Assembly: GCA_016710365.1 (NCBI GenBank)
Contig: JADJVW010000002.1
Coordinates: forward strand, 124,001-188,000
Length of the DNA: 64,000 nt
From: Candidatus Caldilinea saccharophila
GTDB lineage: Bacteria > Chloroflexota > Anaerolineae > Caldilineales > Caldilineaceae
Direction: 5' to 3'
Position 1 is the first letter of the stretch; every line of letters starts with the position of its first letter. Below are positions 56,014 through 64,000 of the stretch, piece after piece. Under the pieces are notes generated by a model. It made no database searches, was not told where the DNA came from, and saw only the letters and a list, made by a program, of their open reading frames with translations. The position numbers and the translations under genes are program-made.

Positions 56014-56658
56014 ATGTCTACAAATATGACAAATTTCCGCAAAGAATATCAATACGACCATCTCTCGGAGGAGAACGCCGGGGCCGATCCTTTTGCGCTC
56101 TTTGAAAGATGGCTGCAACTGGCCGGCGAAAGCGCCATCCATGAGCCAAACGCCATGGCGCTGGCGACGGCGACGCCCAACGGCAGGCCCTCGATCCGCA
56201 TGGTGCTGCTCAAAGGGGTGGACCGCACTGGTTTCACTTTTTTCACCAACTATCACAGCCACAAAGGACGCGAACTGGCGATCAATCCTTTTGCCTCCCT
56301 GCTCTTCTGGTGGGAGCCGTTGGAGCGCCAGGTGCGTATCGAAGGCGCCATCGAGAAATTGCCCGCCGCCGTATCCGACGAGTATTACTACAGCCGGCCC
56401 CTGGGCAGCCGCCTGGGCGCCTGGGTTTCACAACAGAGCAAAGTGATCCCCAACCGTGCGGTGCTGGACACGCGCCTTGGCGAACTTCAGGCGGAATATC
56501 GTGACAAGCACCCGGATCGGCCACCCTTTTGGGGCGGCTACCGGCTCGTTCCCGAACAATTCGAGTTCTGGCAAGGCGGCGTCAATCGCCTGCACGACCG
56601 CCTGCGCTACTGCCGGCAACCAGACGCCGCTTGGCTGCGCGAGCGTCTTGCTCCCTGA
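56014..56658 (+). CDS. pdxH: Pyridoxamine 5'-phosphate oxidase
   Basis: A 214-residue FMN enzyme making pyridoxal 5'-phosphate from pyridoxamine or pyridoxine 5'-phosphate. Family markers are the start REYQYDHLSEENAGADPFALFERW, PSIRMVLLKGVDRTGFTFFTNYHSHKG (FMN-binding), LLFWWEPLERQVRIEG, SRPLGSRLGAWVSQQS, and the C-terminal signature PPFWGGYRLVPEQFEFWQGG plus RLHDRLRY. Full family length. A helicase gene follows 27 bases downstream. Confidence 0.96.
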   Translation: MSTNMTNFRKEYQYDHLSEENAGADPFALFERWLQLAGESAIHEPNAMALATATPNGRPSIRMVLLKGVDRTGFTFFTNYHSHKGRELAINPFASLLFWWEPLERQVRIEGAIEKLPAAVSDEYYYSRPLGSRLGAWVSQQSKVIPNRAVLDTRLGELQAEYRDKHPDRPPFWGGYRLVPEQFEFWQGGVNRLHDRLRYCRQPDAAWLRERLAP

Positions 56659-56685
56659 TCTTTGCTGTATAACAGCCGCCTTGTG

Positions 56686-59487
56686 ATGACCATCGACGAA
56701 CTTCTGCGGCAACTGCGTGCGGACGCGCGCTTTATGAGCAAGGTCGCGGCTTGGCGCACCGTGCCGGGCCAGGCCGCCCGCTACGCGCCGCTGCCCACCG
56801 GCTTGCACCCCGCGCTCCCGGCGGCGTTGGCACTGCGTGGCATCGACCAACTCTACCAGCATCAGGCAGAGACAGTCGCCGCGGCGTTGCAGGGGAGGAA
56901 TGTCGCGGTCGTGACGCCGACCGCCAGCGGCAAGACGCTCTGCTATAATCTGCCCGTTATGCACGCTTTATTGACGGAACCCACTGCGCGTGCACTCTAT
57001 CTCTTTCCCACCAAGGCGCTTGCTCACGACCAACTGGCCGAATTGAACCGCCTGGCCGCCACGGTCGATCAGGGCGCCGGAGACGGCTCCTTTGCGCCGG
57101 CCATCGCCGGGACAATCGCCGCCTATGACGGCGACACTCCTTCCGCACAGCGCAGCCGCATCCGCAAGCACAGCCGTTTGTTGCTTACCAACCCGGACAT
57201 GCTGCACGTAGGGATTCTCCCCAACCACACGCAGTGGGCCGATTTTCTGGCCGGTCTGCGCTGGGTCGTGGTCGACGAGATGCATGTCTATCGCGGGGTC
57301 TTTGGCAGCCATGTCGCCAATGTGCTGCGCCGCCTCCAACGTCTCTGCCGCCATTACGGCAGCGCGCCGCACTTTCTCTGCACGAGCGCCACCATCGCCA
57401 ACCCCGTCCAGCTTGCCGAACGGCTGATCGAGCAGCCCGTGCAGGTGGTCGATCGTTCGGGCGCGCCACGCGGGGAAAAGCACGTGATCCTGCTCAACAC
57501 GCCGCTGGTCGATGCCGAGAAGGGCATTCGCCGCGCGGCCACGCTGGAGGCCGCGGACCTGGCCGCCGACTGTATCGCGGCCGATCTACAGACGATCGTC
57601 TTTGGCCGCTCGCGGCTGACCACCGAACTGCTGCTGACCTATCTGCGCGCCGGTTTGTTGCGCCGCCGTCAGTCCGCGTGGGATCAGCCGGAAGGGGAGG
57701 CGACAGACCCATCGAAGCCGGGGGAAAGTCGCACAGCAGGCGCCGAACTCGTGCGCGGCTATCGAGGCGGCTATCTGCCCACCGAGCGGCGCGCGATCGA
57801 AGCCGGTCTGCGCAGCGGCGCGGTGCGCGGCGTAGTGGCCACCAACGCGCTCGAACTGGGCATCGACATCGGCCAGTTGCAGGCCGCCATCCTCTGCGGC
57901 TATCCGGGCAGCATCGCCAGCACCTGGCAGCAGATCGGGCGCGCCGGCCGCACGACCGACGCCGCGGTCGCCATGCTGGTCGCCACCGCCGGGTTGCTCG
58001 ACCAATATGTCATCCAGCACGCCGAGTTTCTCTTCGAGCAGTCGCCGGAGCACGCGCTGATCAACCCCGACAACCTGATGCTGCTGGTCGACCACGTGCG
58101 CTGCGCCGCGTCCGAACTTCCTGTTGGCGCCCACGAGAGATTTGGCGCCAGCCCGCACACGGGCGATGTGCTCGCGCTGCTGCAAGAACAGGGCGAAGTG
58201 CACCGGCACGGCGATCTCTTCTTCTGGAGTGGCGCCAGCCATCCCGCGCGACAGGTGAGCTTGCGCAGCGCGGGGGCGGACAGCGTCACGGTGCAGTCTG
58301 TACGTACTTACGCGGGGCAGAGAGGGGGAGAGGGGGAGACAAAGAGACAAGGAGAGGAGGAGACAAGGGTGCAGGTGATTGGGGAGGTGGATCAGGCGAG
58401 TGCGCAGGTGTTGGTGCATGACGGCGCCATCTATCTGCACGAAGGCCAGAGCTATCTGGTGCGCCGGCTCGATTTGGACGCGCTGCACGCCGACGTGACA
58501 GCCGTCGATGTGGACTACTACACCGAGGCGATCGGCGAATCCGCAGTGGAGCCGCTTGTCTGCCATGCGGCGCGCACGGCCGCGCACAGCGTGGCCGCAC
58601 ACGGTGACGTCGCCGTTCATTCCCAGGTGGTCGGCTACCGGCGCATCAAGCGCGTGACGCACGAAACGCTCGGCGTCTATCCGCTGGAGTACGCACGACG
58701 CACGCTGGAGACCAGCGCGTACTGGTGCGAGATCGCGCCGGAAGTGCAACAGGCGCTGGAGGCGGCCGGCCTCTGGTTCGATTCGGTCAACGACTACGGC
58801 CTCAACTGGCAGGCGCAGCGCGCGGCGGTGCGCGCGCGCGATCACTACCGGTGCAGCGCGTGCGGCGCAGCCGAGCCGCCCGGCCGCGAACATGACGTGC
58901 ACCACAAGATCCCGTTCCGCATTTACGGCTATGTGCCGGGACTGAACGATTTTTACCTGATGGCGAACCGGCTGGAGAACCTGATGCTGCTCTGCCGGGC
59001 GTGTCATCGGCGGCTGGAGACGGCGGGGCGCCTGGCCACCGGTTTGGATGGGCTGGCCTATGTGCTGGGCAACCTCACGCCGCTGCACCTGATGTGCGAC
59101 CGCTCCGACCTGGGCGTATACGTGGCGCGCGGCGTCGCGATCGGTGCGCGTTCAACTGGCGCACGCGCACCGGGAAGATCGCACCGCGCCGGGCAGGATG
59201 TCGATTTCTATGGTGCACCCGCCGCCGCGTCGCCGCCTGACGACGGACGGCCAGTAGACCTCAGGCCGCGCGTCTATCTCTACGAGCGCATCCCGGCCGG
59301 CTTGGGCTTTAGCGCCCTGCTCTACGAACTGCACGAGCAACTCCTTGCCGCGGCCCATGCAATCGTGCGCGGCTGCTCCTGTGCGCGCGGCTGCCCCGCC
59401 TGCGTCGGCCCGGTGCTGGACGAGCAGCCCGTGCAGTTGGAGACCAAGCGGCTGACGTTGGCGCTGCTGGAACAGTTGGTATTGTGA
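56686..59487 (+). CDS. DEAD/DEAH helicase with DUF1998 domain and an HNH module
   Basis: A 933-residue superfamily-2 helicase of the YprA/MrfA type. Motifs are LYQHQAETVAAAL (Q-like), Walker A TPTASGKTLCYN, Walker B VVVDEMHVYRG, CTSATI, and VI GSIASTWQQIGRAGRT. The C-terminal DUF1998/MZB zinc site is CSCARGCPACVG near residue 900. Between them, at ~715-775, lies an HNH-type segment: RDHYRCSACGA, HDVHHKIPF and LMLLCRACHRR. A purine-rich insert (58320-58370) encodes a charged Gly/Glu stretch between conserved parts. MrfA unwinds DNA in mitomycin repair; an intrinsic nuclease would be an unusual addition. The ATG at 56686 is preferred. Confidence 0.9.
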   Translation: MTIDELLRQLRADARFMSKVAAWRTVPGQAARYAPLPTGLHPALPAALALRGIDQLYQHQAETVAAALQGRNVAVVTPTASGKTLCYNLPVMHALLTEPTARALYLFPTKALAHDQLAELNRLAATVDQGAGDGSFAPAIAGTIAAYDGDTPSAQRSRIRKHSRLLLTNPDMLHVGILPNHTQWADFLAGLRWVVVDEMHVYRGVFGSHVANVLRRLQRLCRHYGSAPHFLCTSATIANPVQLAERLIEQPVQVVDRSGAPRGEKHVILLNTPLVDAEKGIRRAATLEAADLAADCIAADLQTIVFGRSRLTTELLLTYLRAGLLRRRQSAWDQPEGEATDPSKPGESRTAGAELVRGYRGGYLPTERRAIEAGLRSGAVRGVVATNALELGIDIGQLQAAILCGYPGSIASTWQQIGRAGRTTDAAVAMLVATAGLLDQYVIQHAEFLFEQSPEHALINPDNLMLLVDHVRCAASELPVGAHERFGASPHTGDVLALLQEQGEVHRHGDLFFWSGASHPARQVSLRSAGADSVTVQSVRTYAGQRGGEGETKRQGEEETRVQVIGEVDQASAQVLVHDGAIYLHEGQSYLVRRLDLDALHADVTAVDVDYYTEAIGESAVEPLVCHAARTAAHSVAAHGDVAVHSQVVGYRRIKRVTHETLGVYPLEYARRTLETSAYWCEIAPEVQQALEAAGLWFDSVNDYGLNWQAQRAAVRARDHYRCSACGAAEPPGREHDVHHKIPFRIYGYVPGLNDFYLMANRLENLMLLCRACHRRLETAGRLATGLDGLAYVLGNLTPLHLMCDRSDLGVYVARGVAIGARSTGARAPGRSHRAGQDVDFYGAPAAASPPDDGRPVDLRPRVYLYERIPAGLGFSALLYELHEQLLAAAHAIVRGCSCARGCPACVGPVLDEQPVQLETKRLTLALLEQLVL

Positions 59488-59599
59488 ACTACCCTGCTGC
59501 AACCGCCTACAATCGACGCGCTCTGGTATACTGAGATCGTCATCTGCACAACGCAGCCAACGCCCATTCCAGCTTTATAAACGCTTCTTTGGAGAAATT

Positions 59600-59971
59600 A
59601 TGTCAAAACAGACCAAGCAACTCCCTGCCCGCAAACACCGCAACACATTGCTCACTATTGCCCTGGTTATCGTTCTGCTCCACGGCTTCTTGATGACCGC
59701 GATCTTCTGGACGGTGCGTCCTGACGTCGAGCGCAACCTGGGCAACGTCGCCGTCTGGGTCATGCTGCTCTCCAGCGTGGCGGATGTGGTGGCGGCAATT
59801 GCCATGTGGTACTGGAAACGCTGGGGCATTTATCTCTACGGCCTGGCCGCGATTGGCGCCGCAGTTGTCGCGGTGTTGGCAAGCGGCGATCTCTTCCTGC
59901 TCTTTGGCGCGCTGCTGCCCGCCATCATCGTGCTCTATATTGTCACGATGCAGCGTGAAAAATTCGAGTAG
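59600..59971 (+). CDS. Small four-helix membrane protein
   Basis: A 123-residue protein with four hydrophobic segments: LLTIALVIVLLHGFLMTAIF, VAVWVMLLSSVADVVAAIAMW, IYLYGLAAIGAAVVAVLAS and LFLLFGALLPAIIVLYIV, and charged ends. GGAGAAAT precedes the ATG. It is a monocistronic gene between the helicase and the etf terminator. I do not recognise the family and no catalytic residue is visible. Confidence 0.75.
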   Translation: MSKQTKQLPARKHRNTLLTIALVIVLLHGFLMTAIFWTVRPDVERNLGNVAVWVMLLSSVADVVAAIAMWYWKRWGIYLYGLAAIGAAVVAVLASGDLFLLFGALLPAIIVLYIVTMQREKFE

Positions 59972-60080
59972 CAACTTAAAAACGGCTTGACGCAGAGTCG
60001 CGGAGATGCAGAGGTGCGCAGAGAAAAGCGATTTCACCGCTGGTTGCGCCCTAAAGCTGTGCACCATTCGTGTTCTGCTA

Positions 60081-60117
60081 AAAAGGAGGGGGGCGAGATA
60101 ATCTCGCCCCTCCTTTT
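60081..60117 (-). terminator. Terminator of the etfBA operon
   Basis: AAAAGGAGG and GGCGAGAT (60081-60099) pair with ATCTCGCC and CCTCCTTTT (60101-60117) with a small G bulge. It lies 17 bases beyond the etfA stop and ends in a U run on the minus strand. Confidence 0.8.
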
Positions 60118-60133
60118 CGCCAGAATCGTTTGT

Positions 60134-61114
<981 letters not shown>

Positions 61115-61125
61115 GGGTGCTTCTC

Positions 61126-61902
61126 CTATATCACCTTTTCGGCCATCAACGCGTCGGCCAGCTTAGCGGCTTTTTCTTCAACAGTGGCGCCATCGATCAT
61201 GACGCATTCGGTCTTGCGTTCTTCCGGTTTGCGGATGTTGGTCCACTGAGTCTTGCCGCTGCCAGGCGCGATGCCCAGGCTGGCGGCCGGCGTGGCGGGG
61301 ATGGTGGCCTTGCTGGCCTTGCGAATCCCCATAAAGCTGGGATAGCGCGGTTCGTTGATCTCTTTGCCGACGCTGATGACGGCGGGCAGGGGGACGCTGA
61401 CGGTTTCCTGCGCGCCTTCGACCATGCGCTCGACCGTGAGCTGGCCATTCGCCGCGTCGACGACCTTGGTCACGGCGCTGACCAGCGGCCAGCCCAACTT
61501 GACCGCGACGCCGGCATAAACCGCGCCGCTGTTGTCGTCGACGCTCTGCTTGCCGGTGATCACCAGGTCCGCGCCTTCGGCTTTGACCGCCGCGGCCAAC
61601 GCCGCGGCCGTGGTCCACATGTCGCCGCCGGTGACGTCGCTGTTATCGACCAGCGAAGCCGCGCCGACGCCCATCGCCAACGCGTGTTTCAGCGCATCGA
61701 CGGCATCCGGCGAACCCATGCTGATGGCAACAGTATCGACATCGTAGCGGTCTCCCAAAAGCAGGGCTTCCTCCGCGGCAAACTCGTCCCACGGGTTGAT
61801 CACCATGGTGGCCTTGACCTTGCCGCTGCGGACATCGTCGGCCGACACTTTGGGCAGTTCGGCCGTGTCCGGCGTTTGTTTAACGAGCACTACTACTTTC
61901 AC
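61126..61902 (-). CDS. etfB: Electron transfer flavoprotein subunit beta
   Basis: A 258-residue ETF beta subunit from a GTG at 61902, chosen because AGGAGGTC lies 7 bases ahead and the family-typical VKVVVLVKQTPDT follows. Other markers are MVINPWDEFAAEEALLLGD, SMGSPDAVDALKHALAMG, DLVITGKQSVDDNSGAVYAGVAVKLGWPLVSAV with the AMP site, and PAVISVGKEINEPRYPSFMGIRKA. It pairs with EtfA. A TTGATT / GATTAT promoter with 16-bp spacing at 61932-61959 is possible but weak. Confidence 0.96.
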   Translation of the reverse strand: MKVVVLVKQTPDTAELPKVSADDVRSGKVKATMVINPWDEFAAEEALLLGDRYDVDTVAISMGSPDAVDALKHALAMGVGAASLVDNSDVTGGDMWTTAAALAAAVKAEGADLVITGKQSVDDNSGAVYAGVAVKLGWPLVSAVTKVVDAANGQLTVERMVEGAQETVSVPLPAVISVGKEINEPRYPSFMGIRKASKATIPATPAASLGIAPGSGKTQWTNIRKPEERKTECVMIDGATVEEKAAKLADALMAEKVI

Positions 61903-62291
61903 GTTTTGACCTCCTGTTGGGTCTGTCAAAAATAATCTGACGCCGCATCCAGCAATCAAAGGGTTAAAAAATGTCTGTTTGACACTATGCGCCCCGATCT
62001 ACAGAAAATGTAGGGACAAATGTCATTCTATCGCGTCCTTTCCGTCCCCTGGAAATCGGGGCAGGATCGGTGCGCGCCGGGAACGGGCGTTTCTTCAGTA
62101 TAGAGCCATGCGTTGCAAAGCTGTTGACGTTCTGTTGCAGAAAGTTTTATGGCGAAAAGTTTTTTGCAGAAAAGAAAAAGGGCGAGAACGCCTTTGTTCC
62201 CGCCCAGAGAAGATGGTATCTTCTCGTTTGTGAGACACTATATCACGGCTTGTCGAAAGCGACAAAGTAGCGGAAATGAGATGCTTGGACG
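61903..62291. other. Intergenic region between etfB and the CPBP gene
   Basis: About 390 bases between divergent genes, locally more AT-rich than its neighbours. Two small dyads stand in the CPBP leader: GGGCGAGAA with TTCCCGCCC near 62168-62200, and AGAAGATGGTATCTTCT near 62207-62223. No convincing coding frame or RNA gene was seen. It presumably holds both promoters. Confidence 0.4.
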
Positions 62292-62978
62292 ATGCACTAT
62301 GCGCTTTTCGTCATCGGGACAGCGGCGCTGACCGCCTTGATAGGCTACTCCACAGTGGCGACCGCCGTGCTGCTCCGGCGCTGGCAGCCGCCGGGCAATC
62401 CGCTGCTCCAGCGCGGCGACGTCGTGCTGCGGCTTGCGCTGATCGGCCTGTGCCTCGGGTTGGGCGTGCTGAGCCAGCTCAGTTGGGCCACGCTTGGCTG
62501 GACCCTGCCTCGCCCGCTGCGGCAACTCGCGCTGGGCATGGGGGTGGGGCTGGGGCTGGGGCTGAGCCTTTACGCACTGTCGCGGGGGGCGCAGCGCCTG
62601 GCCGGGACGCGCCTCTACAACGCGCAATTCGCGGCCCTGATCACGCCGCACAGCCGCGCGGAATTCTGGCTGGTGCTGCTGGCGTTGGCGCCGGTGGTGA
62701 TGCTCGAAGAGCTGCTCTTTCGCAGCCTGCTGCTGGGCGGGTTGACGCCGATCCTGCCGGTGTATCTGCTGCTGATCGGCGGGAGCATCCTCTTCGGCGC
62801 GCTGCATCTGCCGCAAGGCCCCGTGGGCATGGCCGGCGCCGGGCTGGCGAGCCTTGTGCTGGGCGCGCTCTTTTTCTACGCGCACAGCCTGCTGGCGCCG
62901 CTGGTCGCGCACTATCTCACCAATCTGGTGCAGCTCATCCTGGCCATGCAGGTGAGCCGCCGCGCGTCCATAAATTGA
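62292..62978 (+). CDS. CPBP-family intramembrane metalloprotease (Abi-like)
   Basis: A 228-residue membrane protein with about six to seven hydrophobic helices. Catalytic motifs are the EExxxR in VVMLEELLFRSLLLGG (motif 1), FGALHLPQGPVG (motif 2, His) and APLVAHYLTNLVQL (motif 3, His). The fold is that of Rce1-type glutamate proteases; bacterial members process peptides or give bacteriocin self-immunity. The 3' end overlaps the convergent homoserine dehydrogenase gene by 44 bases. Substrate unknown. Confidence 0.85.
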   Translation: MHYALFVIGTAALTALIGYSTVATAVLLRRWQPPGNPLLQRGDVVLRLALIGLCLGLGVLSQLSWATLGWTLPRPLRQLALGMGVGLGLGLSLYALSRGAQRLAGTRLYNAQFAALITPHSRAEFWLVLLALAPVVMLEELLFRSLLLGGLTPILPVYLLLIGGSILFGALHLPQGPVGMAGAGLASLVLGALFFYAHSLLAPLVAHYLTNLVQLILAMQVSRRASIN

Positions 62979-64000
62979 CCGCATCGCGCAGCATGGCCGC
63001 GGCCGTGGGGAGCGGCTCGCGCTCCCAGATTTTGTGATACATACGCCCGTACAGGTCGCTCTCGATCTCCACGCCCATCTCCCAGCCGTGGCACTGGCCC
63101 AGGAAGCTGTCCGCGGCCACCGGTGTGGGCGCGACCGTCAGCACGTAGCCGGCGCCCGTGTGATCGGTGGTGCGTTCAGCGGTCGCGAGCAGCTTGATCG
63201 TGGCGCCCTGCGCGGCCGCGTGCGCCAGGTGCGCCGCGGTCACGCCGGTGATGCCCGTCACCGCGACGTCGGCCAGCGTGACGGCGCGCGCCAACCCACT
63301 CCCCAACATGCTATTGGCGACGATCACCAGCTTGTTGGCCGCGTCCCAGCCCGCCACGTCGAGCGTGGGGTCGGTTTCGGCGATGCCGCGGCGCTGCGCC
63401 TCGGCCAGTGCGTCCGCGTAGCCGCGCCCCGCCGCCATCTCCGTCAGGATGAAATTGGTCGTCGCGTTGAAGATGCCGCGCAGGCTGAGCACCTCCGCGG
63501 CGATGAGGTCACGGCGACCGATGTTGATCACCGGCAGCGCGCCGCAGACGGTGGCGCTGAAGGCCAGCCCCGCACCGCTGGCCGCGGCGATCTCGTGCAG
63601 TTCGCAATAGGCCAGCACCAGCGGCCCCTTGTTCGCCAGCACCACCGCGATGCCGCGTTGAAGCGCGGCGCGCGCCACGCTCAGCCCCGGCTCGCCGGTG
63701 GTGAGGTTGACGGGCGAGGCTTCCAGCACCAGGTCGCAGGCCAGCGTCGCCAGCACCGCGGCCGGCGCTGCGCCCGCGACAGAGCCCGGCAAGTCGCAGA
63801 CGCGGCCGCCCGCTTCCTTGAAGTGGCGCGTCGCCGCGGGGTCGAAACCGTTTGCCGCAACGGCCACGCCGCTGCTGTCCGCCACGCAGACGACCACAAA
63901 GGCCAGCCCATAGCGCCGCGCCAACGCCGCGTGCTTCATTTCCAGGATGCGCAGGAAGTTACGGTTGACATTGCCCAGCCCGATCAGCGCGGTGCGGATG
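62935..64000 (-). CDS. Homoserine dehydrogenase, C-terminal part (start outside window)
   Basis: The frame is open to the window edge, so the N-terminus is cut; only the first few residues seem missing because the Rossmann motif ALIGLGNVNRNFLRIL is at the edge. It reduces aspartate semialdehyde to homoserine in threonine/methionine synthesis. Other markers are LTTGEPGLSVARAALQRGIAVVLANKGPLV (with catalytic Lys), VINIGRRDL, GIFNATTNFILTEMAAGRGYADALAEAQRRGIAETDPTLDVAGWDAANKLVIVAN, the family signature. There is no ACT domain; the protein is the short, feedback-insensitive type. Its 3' end overlaps the CPBP gene by 44 bases. Confidence 0.93.
   Translation of the reverse strand, partial: IRTALIGLGNVNRNFLRILEMKHAALARRYGLAFVVVCVADSSGVAVAANGFDPAATRHFKEAGGRVCDLPGSVAGAAPAAVLATLACDLVLEASPVNLTTGEPGLSVARAALQRGIAVVLANKGPLVLAYCELHEIAAASGAGLAFSATVCGALPVINIGRRDLIAAEVLSLRGIFNATTNFILTEMAAGRGYADALAEAQRRGIAETDPTLDVAGWDAANKLVIVANSMLGSGLARAVTLADVAVTGITGVTAAHLAHAAAQGATIKLLATAERTTDHTGAGYVLTVAPTPVAADSFLGQCHGWEMGVEIESDLYGRMYHKIWEREPLPTAAAMLRDAVNLWTRGGSPAWPG

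Overview
GC-rich, gene-dense chromosomal DNA from a bacterium that is most probably a filamentous-type Chloroflexota (Caldilineae/Anaerolineae-like). This placement is an inference from gene content: a very long WD40 protein with the C-terminal tail seen in that phylum, Uma2, HerA and DUF2442 families, an F420-type LLM oxidoreductase, many large exported beta-helix proteins, and a C-terminal 'YLP' ending on two secreted proteins. No rRNA, tRNA or CRISPR array was seen.

Layout. 0-5 kb: end of a WD40 protein, a secreted FN3-like protein, an aminotransferase and a histidine phosphatase. 4.9-15 kb: a run of minus-strand catabolic genes (aldo/keto reductase, DMT exporter, CocE/NonD hydrolase, alpha/beta hydrolase, type-B carboxylesterase, LLM oxidoreductase, GH78 rhamnosidase). 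15-23.4 kb: an accessory, decaying region. It holds an MFS gene with one nonsense codon, a frameshifted MerR gene that keeps a textbook 19-bp-spacer promoter/operator, a deleted NTF2-like gene, a frameshifted aldo/keto reductase, an AraC regulator whose promoter is duplicated 1.57 kb away, and an internally deleted IS1634-like element with both inverted repeats. 23.5-30 kb: PIG-L deacetylase, GT-B glycosyltransferase, HAD phosphatase and a sugar ABC importer (binding protein plus two permeases, no ATPase). 30-33.8 kb: Uma2 nuclease, then a HAS-barrel-like protein and a HerA ATPase separated by a DUF4160/DUF2442 pair.

33.9-53 kb is the most distinctive part. On the minus strand lie only exported or membrane-anchored proteins: a 1,929-residue beta-helix/SdrD-B surface protein, three successive cupredoxin (multicopper-oxidase-like) proteins whose copper ligands are unevenly distributed, a membrane-anchored small protein, and a subtilase fused to a CSLREA/beta-helix region and an ExeM-like nuclease domain. 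A histidine kinase/response regulator pair reads divergently from the surface protein and may control it (inference).

53-64 kb is mostly housekeeping: rimO coupled to HD and metallophosphoesterase genes, pdxH, a DUF1998 helicase containing an HNH module, etfBA, a CPBP protease and the end of homoserine dehydrogenase.

Caution: about ten genes carry single frame breaks. For several, the span differs from a multiple of three by exactly the one or two bases needed to restore a family-like protein. Some may be sequencing or assembly errors rather than real mutations. Each is described as seen.
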